Virus record (IMG/VR): IMGVR_UViG_3300047185_000031
Coordinates: 1-44,452 of that record
DNA length: 44,452 nucleotides
Source of the DNA: a virus
Direction: 5' to 3' (one strand)
Numbering within the stretch: the first letter of the stretch is position 1; every line of letters starts with the position of its first letter. Below, in pieces: positions 38,824 to 44,452 of this stretch. The notes under the pieces are model-generated. The model did no database searches, was not told the DNA's origin, and saw only the letters and a list, made by a program, of their open reading frames with translations. The position numbers and the translations under genes are program-made.

Positions 38824-39498
38824 TTATTTAAAATCTTTCGCTCCAACGATCTTCACCTGGTTCGTCCTGGCGACGGCCTCGGCCCGGTGAATCATGGTGA
38901 TGATCTCGCTGATTTTTCCATCGCTGTCAGCGGCGATCCGCTCAATGGCATCGTCCTGATATTTGACATCGGATACTTCGCTCAAAAAATGCTTCACTCC
39001 CTCGAGATCAAGTTTTTCAAATCTCACGATATCTACAAATCTCCGGTAGAGTCTGCGATTCGACATGAGTTTTTTATCGGCCATCTCTTCGCCGATAAAA
39101 ACCATCGGGCAATGGCAGATATCATGGATATCCCGGAGCGTCTCGAGGATCTCGGGTTTATGGGCGAAGCGGTCCACTTCGTCAAAAATAATTGTCCGGG
39201 GTTTTGAAGCAAGGAACTGACTGATGAGATCGAAATTTCTATCCGTTCTATAGGCCGGAGCAGCTCCGAGTTCCGAGACGATCTTTCTCAGGAGCCAGGG
39301 GCCGGTCATGAGCTCAAGGGTGCGAATCATCACCGCTCCGTTTTGGGCGGCGTAATGAATGGCGGCATCGGTCTTACCGAGGCCCGGCTCGCCTACAGTC
39401 AGAGACATTCTCTCGACACCTTTGAGTTTGTGGTTGATATGATCGATTGCCTGATGGAATTTTTTAACCGATTTAGTAATAACGAACTGATTTTTCAT
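38824..39498 (-). CDS. MuB-like AAA+ ATPase, transposition target activator
   Basis: A 224-residue AAA+ ATPase: Walker A GEPGLGKT (36-43) and Walker B IIFDEVD (103-109), with a sensor region FIGEEMADKKL. It is shorter than Mu B (312) and more like the TnsC/IstB-style B proteins of D3112-type phages. The gene overlaps the transposase stop as ATGA. It binds target DNA, delivers it to the transposase and provides target immunity. Confidence 0.92.
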   Translation of the reverse strand: MKNQFVITKSVKKFHQAIDHINHKLKGVERMSLTVGEPGLGKTDAAIHYAAQNGAVMIRTLELMTGPWLLRKIVSELGAAPAYRTDRNFDLISQFLASKPRTIIFDEVDRFAHKPEILETLRDIHDICHCPMVFIGEEMADKKLMSNRRLYRRFVDIVRFEKLDLEGVKHFLSEVSDVKYQDDAIERIAADSDGKISEIITMIHRAEAVARTNQVKIVGAKDFK

Positions 39499-41774
39499 CT
39501 TTCACCCCCTTGTGCCGTATGTTTATAAAGCGAACTTCTCGACATAAAGTCATCGAGCCATGCCCGATCTTCAGCGGTGATCGAGGTCACCAACTGTTTC
39601 ATCAACCAATCGTATTTTTCATAGTCATCATAGAACCAAGGCCTTCCTGGTTCGGAGTTCGGAGTTCGGAGTTCGGAGTTTTCGCTATGCGCTATGCGCT
39701 CTGCGCTCTGCGTGTCATTGTCAACAAACGGCGATATTTTGACGACTTTTGGTTTCTTGACTGCCTCGATCTTTTGGATCGTTTCTGAAATCTCGGTCTT
39801 CTTCGTTTTGCTCCAATCGATCTGGCCGGCTTGCCTCGAATCGAGTAGGTCGCAGAGTTTGCGTGTCGTGTTCTTAACCTTTTTCTTCAGCCGTATGACT
39901 TCTTTTACAGCCTCCATGTCTTTGGGGTTTTCGCTCTCGGAGGCCATTGGATTGACTTTTTCGATAGGATGCGCCGTGCAGAGAAATTCGTTTTTATGGA
40001 AGATGTAGATTTGTGAAAGATCGGAAAGTGAATACCGGATGACAACCTTATCTTTGAGTCCGTAAAGCGCCTCGTCATACCAATGCCATCCAAGCCAGGT
40101 GACTCCGTTTCGGTGGATATATTTGATCTCCCGTTCCATCATTAGATAAGTAAGCTCATTCGGATCGACACCGGGGCCTTTGCCATCATTAAATATATCG
40201 ATAGGCCTGAGACCATCGCGGCCCCTGGACGGTCTCTCTGCGTAGCGGTCGCGCCACGCGCGGATCAGATCGTTGGTCTCTTCGATTGTGGGCACAAACG
40301 GATTGTGGAGAGATTGGGCATATTTTTCGTTTCTCTTCATTCTGGGAGGCTTATCCTCGATGGATGCGCCGGTATAGGATGGGATCAGACGCTCGAGCTG
40401 CTCGTTGAGGATCCCAAATATCCTTTCAATCGGTTTCGCCTGGGCGTTATAGGGTTGGGCGAAGTGATAGTTAATATTGAGGCGGGCGAACATCCCGGGA
40501 AGCTCGGTATCTTCAAGGGTGATATCCTCGGTGAATATTTTTGCACTGAAGGCTTTGCCATTGTCCAAATAAACCCATTTCGGAATTTTACCCAGGGCGA
40601 GAATGGCGTTTCTAAGGGCTGAGGCGACACATTGAATATTCTCCTCGAGCATGAGCTCCCAACCCAGGGGATAGGAGCTTTTCCAATCCCAGAATAGCAC
40701 CAACGCCGGCCGACAGGCCTTGCCGGTGATGGGATTGATGACTTGAAAGTTGAGCCGGTGCCCATCGGCAACCAGACCATCGCCCACCTCGAGTAATCTC
40801 CAGTCGCGCTCGGCATAAGGAGCGACTTTATCATTGAGTGCCTTCTCTCCCTCGCGGCGGAGGACCCAAATATCGTAATGCTCTTTTTTGAATTGATCGA
40901 CGAACCGGCGAAGAGTCGCCGGTGATGACGGAGACTCGATTTTTTTCTTTTGGAGATAACTTTTTGCGAGGGTAATGGCATAGGCGGTTTTTAGGCGGTT
41001 TTGATGAAGGACCAACGTGAGAAGAAGGTTTTTTTCGTGCTCGGTGGTCTTCGAGATCCCCGCGCCTCCGTATTGAGGCACAAGGCCGGCTATACCATCG
41101 ATTTCATAGGCCCTAATCCATTCATAGAGTGTGGATCGGGAAATTCGACGTATATCATTATATATAGTGGGGTGTGAGACCCCCGAATTATAGAGGTCAA
41201 GAAACTGCCGAACGATCTCGGATTTCGGCCGGTGATTGTTTTTGATTTCTTCCTGGAGGGATTGGAGGAGGGCATAGCGGAGATGAGCGATGCGATTGTA
41301 GGGACTGTCCCTATTTACGGACCCGACCACGGGGAGGGTCGTAGAATGGGGACTGTCCCCATCTTTTTGAATTTCCGGCAGATTTGGCGTCTGGTCACTG
41401 ATTACCGATGACTGATCACTGATCACCGGTTCTCCTTTTACGATTGGCGTTACGACCCGGCACCCCGGCTCGCCGCGATGTACACGATATCGGTCTTTAT
41501 TTTTGGCTTTTTTCTGATCACTGATCACTGATGACTGATCACTGATCACTGATAACTGATCACTATCATTTATATATACCTTGAGCACCATCCCTGCTTT
41601 ACCGCCGCCTTTATTGCTTGGTTCAAATTGGCCTTCCAATTTCCCGCGTTCAAACCATTTCTGAATCGCCCTGACCGTGACCCCCAAAGTCCTCGCCGCC
41701 GTCTCGGTGTCCACCAATATTCTCTTAGAGTTGTCATTCTGAGCGGAGCGAAGAATCTCTGTGTCGACTTTCAT
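39495..41774 (-). CDS. MuA-like DDE transposase with several in-frame repeat insertions
   Basis: A 759-residue transposase. The catalytic triad is D337 (VADGH), D404 (YLDNG) and E450 (KPIERIFG); the 67-residue D-D spacing equals that of Mu A. The N-terminal part holds a helix-turn-helix (VDTETAARTLGVTVRAIQKW, in part). It is about 100 residues longer than Mu A (663) because of repeat-encoded segments: residues 5-15 (TEILRSAQNDN), 71-87 and 115-128 (VISDQSSVISDQ), 138-158, and 688-709 (NSELRTPNSE). All keep the frame. It acts on the terminal sites. Confidence 0.94.
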   Translation of the reverse strand: MKVDTEILRSAQNDNSKRILVDTETAARTLGVTVRAIQKWFERGKLEGQFEPSNKGGGKAGMVLKVYINDSDQLSVISDQSSVISDQKKAKNKDRYRVHRGEPGCRVVTPIVKGEPVISDQSSVISDQTPNLPEIQKDGDSPHSTTLPVVGSVNRDSPYNRIAHLRYALLQSLQEEIKNNHRPKSEIVRQFLDLYNSGVSHPTIYNDIRRISRSTLYEWIRAYEIDGIAGLVPQYGGAGISKTTEHEKNLLLTLVLHQNRLKTAYAITLAKSYLQKKKIESPSSPATLRRFVDQFKKEHYDIWVLRREGEKALNDKVAPYAERDWRLLEVGDGLVADGHRLNFQVINPITGKACRPALVLFWDWKSSYPLGWELMLEENIQCVASALRNAILALGKIPKWVYLDNGKAFSAKIFTEDITLEDTELPGMFARLNINYHFAQPYNAQAKPIERIFGILNEQLERLIPSYTGASIEDKPPRMKRNEKYAQSLHNPFVPTIEETNDLIRAWRDRYAERPSRGRDGLRPIDIFNDGKGPGVDPNELTYLMMEREIKYIHRNGVTWLGWHWYDEALYGLKDKVVIRYSLSDLSQIYIFHKNEFLCTAHPIEKVNPMASESENPKDMEAVKEVIRLKKKVKNTTRKLCDLLDSRQAGQIDWSKTKKTEISETIQKIEAVKKPKVVKISPFVDNDTQSAERIAHSENSELRTPNSEPGRPWFYDDYEKYDWLMKQLVTSITAEDRAWLDDFMSRSSLYKHTAQGGER
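39649..39713 (-). repeat. Two adjacent repeats inside the transposase C-terminus
   Basis: GTTCGGAGTTCGGAGTT at 39649-39681 followed by CGCTATGCGCTATGCGCTCT units at 39683-39713. Together they encode ERIAHSENSELRTPNSEP between the catalytic core and the MuB-interacting end. Confidence 0.88.
41300..41361 (-). repeat. GGGACTGTCCC palindromic repeat inside the transposase
   Basis: GGGACTGTCCC occurs near both ends as the same-strand palindromic core, around CCGACCACGGGGAGGGTCG. It encodes residues 138-158 and is related to the element in the protease gene (27481-27535). Confidence 0.85.
41391..41430 (-). repeat. TGATCACTGATC repeat inside the transposase (copy 1)
   Basis: Read in frame as PVISDQSSVISDQ. 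It is identical in type to the intergenic TGATCACT tracts. Confidence 0.88.
41515..41564 (-). repeat. TGATCACTGATC repeat inside the transposase (copy 2)
   Basis: Read in frame as SDQLSVISDQSSVISDQ, in a linker after the N-terminal DNA-binding part. Confidence 0.88.
41731..41761 (-). repeat. TCATTCTGAGCGGAGCGAAG repeat at the transposase N-terminus
   Basis: Encodes EILRSAQNDN. This peptide and its DNA belong to an interspersed repeat that I recall from many bacterial genomes. It lies before the HTH domain. Confidence 0.8.
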
Positions 41775-41776
41775 TT

Positions 41777-41797
41777 AATCCCTCATTCCCTCATCCC
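41777..41797. repeat. TCCCTCATTCCCTCATCCCC tract before the transposase
   Basis: Its minus strand (GGGGATGAGGGAATGAGGGA) provides the GAGGGA ribosome site of the transposase and encodes the end of the upstream gene. Confidence 0.7.
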
Positions 41798-42259
41798 CTG
41801 AAGTTTCGCCTCAACAGCTTTTTCCTCCTCGGTGAGTTTTCTTTTCTCATCCTTGATCCGTCCGAGTTTCATTAAGAGGGCATCCTTGCTCTCAATCACA
41901 TATACCCCGAGGAGATCCGCCAGAATCCGGAAAGGTTCAAGATTCCCCACCACATGACAAAAGGCCGGTAAATAACACGCCGGAAATCTATAGACACCCT
42001 CGCGACTCTCGGCCGTCCACGAATCGATCATCGACTTCGTGATCTCGAAGCCCAGGACCTCCGACATTTTGGCTGCAATTTGGAACCGCGAATGCGGACA
42101 ATCCTTAATGGCCCGGGAAATGGCATCTCGAAGTTGGAGGTCTATATTAAATGTAGAGGAATCGCTTATTTGAGGTCGGAGATCTTTTAAAAGATCGAGT
42201 AGAGAGAGTTGGTTAGGATTGCGATTTTTAATCATAAAATTGCTATTGATTTCGCTCAA
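41783..42259 (-). CDS. Early protein upstream of the transposase, probable DNA-binding
   Basis: A 158-residue protein. AISRAIKDCPHSRFQIAAKM, then SEVLGFEITKSMIDSWTAES and RFPACYLPAFCHVVGN form an HTH-like pattern that I associate with a small conserved protein upstream of MuA in Mu-like phages of diverse bacteria. The start at 42259 is TTG with no ribosome site; an ATG at 42235 (MIKNRNPNQL) is an alternative. Its end nearly touches the transposase. Likely an accessory of early regulation or transposition. Confidence 0.62.
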   Translation of the reverse strand: MSEINSNFMIKNRNPNQLSLLDLLKDLRPQISDSSTFNIDLQLRDAISRAIKDCPHSRFQIAAKMSEVLGFEITKSMIDSWTAESREGVYRFPACYLPAFCHVVGNLEPFRILADLLGVYVIESKDALLMKLGRIKDEKRKLTEEEKAVEAKLQGMRE

Positions 42260-42274
42260 AAAAATTTATATGAT
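42246..42274 (+). promoter_or_regulatory. Candidate plus-strand sigma70 promoter
   Basis: TTGATT at 42246-42251, a 17-base spacer, TATGAT at 42269-42274. Transcription would start near 42281, at the foot of a strong hairpin, and run towards the plus-strand zinc-ribbon gene. The promoter overlaps the 5' end of the gene at 41783-42259 on the other strand. Confidence 0.6.
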
Positions 42275-42277
42275 TTC

Positions 42278-42335
42278 AAAATAAAGAGGCCGCAGATCCT
42301 GACTCCCCTCTCAAGGTTTCGGATCATACGGCCTC
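42278..42335 (-). terminator. Hairpin terminator/attenuator in the early operon
   Basis: On the minus strand, GAGGCCG and GATCC pair with GGATC and CGGCCTC (42335-42286) with short internal loops, followed by TTTATTTT. It lies between the Ner/zinc-ribbon genes and the transposase unit, so it could limit early transcription. The same stem exists in a plus-strand transcript. Confidence 0.65.
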
Positions 42336-42372
42336 CCCAGGGGAACCAGCCCCCTCGTTTTTAAAAATCTCG
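42281..42372 (+). ncRNA. Candidate structured leader or small RNA
   Basis: A plus-strand transcript from the promoter at 42246-42274 would begin at stem GAGGCCG-CA-GATCC / GGATC-ATA-CGGCCTC (42286-42335), then form GGGG-AACCAG-CCCC followed by TCGTTTTT (42341-42362). This hairpin-plus-terminator layout upstream of an AAAGGAGG site resembles a leader with conditional termination, or a short antisense RNA. No known class recognised. Confidence 0.45.
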
Positions 42373-42387
42373 TCAAAGGAGGAACTC

Positions 42388-42648
42388 ATGAGATTCGATC
42401 GATACGTCATATGCTCAAACCCATCGTGTAATTTCAGTGTACAGGCCGTGAGAGAAACAATCGCGGGTTGCCCTCGGTGCGGAAGTGATTTGATCTATGA
42501 ATGCCCTTATTGCCATAATTCCCTTTATTTCAAAAACCAGTCTTTCTGCATCGAAAAAGATTGCAGAAAACCCATTAAGCCCGCGACGGAGGTGGGTCCA
42601 GAAAAGAAACTGCGATCCCGCAAAAAGGGCAGCAAGCCACAGGCTTAG
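42388..42648 (+). CDS. Zinc-ribbon protein encoded against the early operon
   Basis: An 86-residue protein with an excellent ribosome site (AAAGGAGGAACTC). Pairs CSNPSC, CPRC, CPYC and CIEKDC indicate two zinc ribbons in the first 57 residues; the C-terminus is basic (KKLRSRKKGSK). It is the only plus-strand gene between transposase and repressor. Its end overlaps the 3' end of a minus-strand zinc-ribbon gene by 74 bases. It may be a regulator expressed in lysogeny. Confidence 0.75.
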   Translation: MRFDRYVICSNPSCNFSVQAVRETIAGCPRCGSDLIYECPYCHNSLYFKNQSFCIEKDCRKPIKPATEVGPEKKLRSRKKGSKPQA

Positions 42649-42775
42649 GAGAAAACCAGGCATGAAACATCTTTCCACAATTAATACAGGTGGTCATTAA
42701 ACCGATGAGATTCCCAAAACAGTGAGGGCAATGATGACTATCGGAATCAATATGTGCTTCACAAATGGGGCACAT
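42575..42775 (-). CDS. Double zinc-ribbon protein
   Basis: A 66-residue protein with four CxxC pairs: CPIC, CPHC, CINC and CPFC, in the usual order of a double zinc ribbon (MCPICEAHIDSDSHHCPHCF, in part). The start directly abuts the stop of the Ner-like gene. It runs convergently into the plus-strand zinc-ribbon gene. Probably a small regulator or adaptor of early transcription; no specific family. Confidence 0.72.
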   Translation of the reverse strand: MCPICEAHIDSDSHHCPHCFGNLIGLMTTCINCGKMFHAWFSPKPVACCPFCGIAVSFLDPPPSRA

Positions 42776-42976
42776 TTACGCCGCCTTTCTTTGGGCCGGA
42801 AGAAACTCCGAAACGCTCGTGCCGGTCTTCCGGGCAATGTACCGAAGGATTCTCATCGATTTTCCCTTGCGATGCAGCACCAACGAGACCCAGGTCTCGG
42901 TAACACCCAGTTCCCATGCTGTCTGCCGCTGGGTCAAATTATGCAGTCTCATGATTCGCTGAATTTTTTTTGTCAT
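42776..42976 (-). CDS. Ner/Cro-like HTH regulator
   Basis: The start at 42976 (MTKKIQRIMRLHNLTQRQTA) follows AAAAGGCCT; the longer frame to 43141 runs through the control region and repressor and is spurious. The product is 66 residues with a helix-turn-helix (LTQRQTAWELGVTETWVSLV). It is the first gene from the early promoter, as Ner is in Mu, and probably represses early and repressor promoters late in infection. Confidence 0.82.
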   Translation of the reverse strand: MTKKIQRIMRLHNLTQRQTAWELGVTETWVSLVLHRKGKSMRILRYIARKTGTSVSEFLPAQRKAA

Positions 42977-43006
42977 AGGCCTTTTTAACTTAAAGAATTT
43001 TGAACA

Positions 43007-43036
43007 AATATAGACTAAAAATAATCTATTTGTCAA
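43007..43036 (-). promoter_or_regulatory. Early promoter (Pe-like)
   Basis: On the minus strand: TTGACA (43036-43031), an 18-base spacer, TATATT (43012-43007). It drives the Ner-like gene and the transposase operon. A repressor-operator-like palindrome lies within the spacer. Confidence 0.75.
43011..43028. promoter_or_regulatory. Operator-like site O1
   Basis: TAGACTAAAAATAATCTA, an imperfect palindrome that covers the early promoter spacer. It shares the core ACTAAAAATA with O2. Confidence 0.65.
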
Positions 43037-43045
43037 GAAAAAAAT

Positions 43046-43057
43046 ACTAAAAATAGT
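43046..43057. promoter_or_regulatory. Operator-like site O2
   Basis: ACTAAAAATAGT, a palindrome 32 bases (about three helical turns) from O1 and just ahead of the repressor start, suggesting cooperative binding and autoregulation. Confidence 0.65.
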
Positions 43058-43064
43058 CTTTTTT

Positions 43065-43469
43065 GTGGAACCTATTGATTTAAAAGAGGATTTAAAAAAG
43101 AAAATTGGAGCCGAAATTAGACGGATTAGAGGGGATCTCACCCTTGAAAAATTCGATAATTTAACCGGTGTCCATAAGGATCAGTTGAGTAGATATGAAA
43201 GGGGAAAAAGCCTTCCCAGGCCGGAGACGTGGAAAAAAATTGTCAAATATGACGCTGATGTCTCTGAGTTTTTGAAAGTCTCTGAGCCACCCCCCCCTTA
43301 TCAAGTTCGCACGGTGGAACATGAAAAACTATTTGACAGTATGGCCGAAATTTTAGAAAGTGGTAATGAGACAATGATCGACGCTCTAAAGGCCAATATT
43401 AAGGCTTTCCTTGAAGCCGTCCGCATGGCCCAAAAGAACGATGAAGACAAATCCAAGGGAGGCGATTGA
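43065..43469 (+). CDS. Phage repressor, XRE-type HTH
   Basis: A 134-residue repressor with an N-terminal XRE helix-turn-helix: GAEIRRIRGDLTLEKFDNLT (in part) then VHKDQLSRYERGKSLP. It is divergent from the Ner-like gene. The start is GTG and lacks a ribosome site, so the message may be leaderless. It probably binds O1 and O2 to block the early promoter and maintain lysogeny. The C-terminal half is helical and may dimerise; no protease-type domain is present, unlike LexA-type repressors. Confidence 0.85.
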   Translation: MEPIDLKEDLKKKIGAEIRRIRGDLTLEKFDNLTGVHKDQLSRYERGKSLPRPETWKKIVKYDADVSEFLKVSEPPPPYQVRTVEHEKLFDSMAEILESGNETMIDALKANIKAFLEAVRMAQKNDEDKSKGGD

Positions 43470-43470
43470 A

Positions 43471-44058
43471 ATGAAAAAAGTGTACTTTATTTTAATTTTT
43501 ATTTTTATTGTCCCCTCCTTTGGGGAGGCACAAAAGGCCATTGCTCCTGATAGTTTTCTTGGTTTTAAATGGGGATCCACAATTGATGAATTTATAAAAT
43601 TGAAGGACCCGGGGCCAGAACCTTCATACTCGGGTTTATCAGATCAACCAATCGATAGATTTACATCTCTTGGTTCTAAAAAAGACATAAGAATTGGCAA
43701 AAGATGGTTAAGTAAAATCGGCGAGGTGGATGTTGGGAGTACAGGTTATCTGTTTAATAAAAATAGGTTTTACATGGCTATCGTTCACTTTAAAGAAAAC
43801 AAAAACTATCGAATTTTAAAAGATGCTCTTATTTTAAAATATGGTCGACCACATAAGATCTCACCCTTTATTTTAAAGGTAAATCCTAATTCAAAGGGTG
43901 GAGAAGAATGTAGTTGGGAAATAGAAACTGTTTGGATAACTTTAAAATTTAATGAACTGAAAAATGAAGGATTATTACAATATTCTTATATGCCAATTAT
44001 TTATGAAGGGTTAAAAGAAGAGAAGCAGGAAGCTGAAAAAACAAAGGATAGTTTGTAA
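43471..44058 (+). CDS. Exported protein co-transcribed with the repressor
   Basis: The start at 43471 follows AAGGGAGGCGATTGAA, one base after the repressor stop, so it should be expressed in the lysogen. The product is 195 residues with a signal peptide (KKVYFILIFIFIVPSFGEA) and a mature start APDSFLGFKWGSTIDEF that recalls small periplasmic proteins of unknown function. Codon use is AT-richer than the structural genes. It is a lysogenic-conversion candidate, for example for exclusion of other phages. Confidence 0.72.
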   Translation: MKKVYFILIFIFIVPSFGEAQKAIAPDSFLGFKWGSTIDEFIKLKDPGPEPSYSGLSDQPIDRFTSLGSKKDIRIGKRWLSKIGEVDVGSTGYLFNKNRFYMAIVHFKENKNYRILKDALILKYGRPHKISPFILKVNPNSKGGEECSWEIETVWITLKFNELKNEGLLQYSYMPIIYEGLKEEKQEAEKTKDSL

Positions 44059-44080
44059 AATTTCACAAAGTCCGGGGTTG

Positions 44081-44135
44081 GAGGTGGCGAACGGTGACGA
44101 ACGGGTGGCGAACGAGGTGGCGAACGGTGACGAAC
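44081..44135. repeat. GGTGGCGAAC/GGTGACGAAC tandem repeat
   Basis: The 22-base unit starting GAGGTGGCGAACGGTGACGA occurs at 44081-44102 and again at 44114-44135, with an intervening GGGTGGCGAAC. Five copies of a roughly 10-base unit result. The function is unknown; it could be a protein-binding array near the phage end. Confidence 0.8.
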
Positions 44136-44298
44136 TTTAAATTTCAGGTACTTAGGTTGTTTAAGGAGTTTCCGGCGACGCATCTGTGGGGCTGGTGGGC
44201 GACAGGTGGCGGACTCGGCGCGTCGTAAAATTTTTTACAATTTTAAATTATCCCATTGAATTTATTAACTTTTTAAAATTTTTCTTTTTAAAAATCCG

Positions 44299-44450
44299 TC
44301 CAGACAATCTGCAAGAATTTGCCCATTTTCCAGAAAAAATCCAGAACCTCACCTTCCCTGTTGAAAACCTCATTAACCTCTCATAATCATATCCCTTTTA
44401 TATCACCCAACATAGCAATATCAACGTCCAGAACCTCCTACCCCCCTATA
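44299..44450. repeat. Terminal transposase-binding-like sites, right edge of window
   Basis: TCCAGACAATCTG at 44299-44311 is the exact reverse complement of the site at 37-49. TCCAGAACC occurs at 44340-44348 and 44427-44435 (reverse complement of 20-28). The outermost is followed after exactly 10 bases by CTATA (44446-44450), mirroring TATAG at the other edge. Confidence 0.72.
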
Positions 44451-44452
44451 AC

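Larger units (their letters stand above)
2..44452. mobile_element. Near-complete Mu-like transposable siphophage genome
   Basis: Gene content and order match Mu-like phages: divergent repressor and Ner-like gene, MuA-type transposase, MuB-type ATPase, Gam, GemA, lysis, Mu-type packaging and head genes, lambda-type tail, and accessory genes at the far end. No tail sheath or baseplate genes occur, so the virion is inferred to be a siphovirus like D3112 or B3. Inverted transposase-site-like sequences lie at both extremities. If the termini are 5'-TG, the phage would begin at base 2 and end one base beyond the window; this is inference from aligning the two ends. Confidence 0.85.
44059..44452. 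other. Gene-free terminal region
   Basis: No convincing gene lies after 44058. The stretch holds a 22-base direct repeat (44081-44135), a GC-rich segment to about 44225, an AT-rich segment (44226-44298), and the transposase-like sites at 44299-44450. Confidence 0.7.

Noticed and set aside
43065-43141. Long reading frame of the Ner-like gene (42776-43141), which would add 55 residues
   Set aside because: It runs through the promoter, operators and repressor start on the opposite strand; MTKKIQR at 42976 with AAAAGGCCT is the natural start.
1-44452. tRNA or rRNA genes
   Set aside because: No cloverleaf with TTCRA and CCA-adjacent features or rRNA signatures noticed on either strand.

Overview
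The window is an essentially complete genome of a Mu-like transposable phage (or prophage) with a long non-contractile tail, about 44.4 kb. It is read almost entirely from the minus strand, so the Mu 'left' (repressor) end lies at the right of the window. Support: a DDE transposase of the MuA type (D337, D404, E450) followed by a MuB-type ATPase, then Gam, GemA, Mu-type terminases, protease with nested scaffold, DUF935 portal, DUF1320 and DUF1834 proteins. The tail genes are of the lambda/GTA type (tape measure, DUF2460-like, DUF2163, NlpC-like, hub) with no sheath, as in the D3112/B3 group. Short inverted repeats at both extremities (TATAG, then 10 bases, then GGTTCTGGA; and a 13-base exact inverted copy of CAGATTGTCTGGA) look like transposase binding sites, so almost no host DNA is present.

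Layout from the right end: transposase sites and a tandem repeat (44.06-44.45 kb); a plus-strand lysogeny unit of repressor plus exported protein (43.07-44.06 kb); a divergent control region with two operator-like palindromes and a strong early promoter (43.0-43.06 kb); the early operon with Ner-like regulator, zinc ribbons, transposase, MuB, small membrane and winged-helix proteins, a Dam-type methylase, Gam and GemA (34.1-43.0 kb); a candidate late promoter with a hairpin leader and terminator (33.8-33.95 kb); lysis and exported proteins (30.8-33.8 kb); packaging and head genes (15.1-30.8 kb); tail genes (5.4-16.1 kb); and finally, where Mu carries mom, an unusual cassette of radical SAM/SPASM enzyme, HxGH nucleotidyltransferase-like protein, GNAT-like protein, second radical SAM/SPASM enzyme, plus a second Dam-type methylase (0.17-4.8 kb).

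Two things stand out. First, the four-gene radical SAM cassette is translationally coupled (ATGA and 8-base overlaps) and I do not recognise it as a described system; it may modify a phage protein, the cell surface or DNA. A cysteine-rich duplicated module in the tail hub is one candidate substrate, but that link is speculative. Second, the genome is saturated with short-unit and palindromic repeats of at least ten families, of the kind that I recall as common between genes in Desulfobacterota-like and other environmental genomes. They fill most intergenic gaps and also lie in frame inside the transposase, portal, terminase, protease, endolysin and GemA genes. This suggests long residence in a host where such repeats spread.

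The host is not identifiable with certainty. Strong AGGAGG ribosome sites, mid-range GC, Sec signal peptides and a prepilin-like motif indicate a Gram-negative-like bacterium, and the repeats make a Desulfobacterota-like host a reasonable guess. Other accessory traits include a glycosyltransferase and sugar N-acetyltransferase embedded in the head operon, three exported proteins between capsid and neck genes, and a protein carrying both a prepilin motif and a lipobox in the lysis region.
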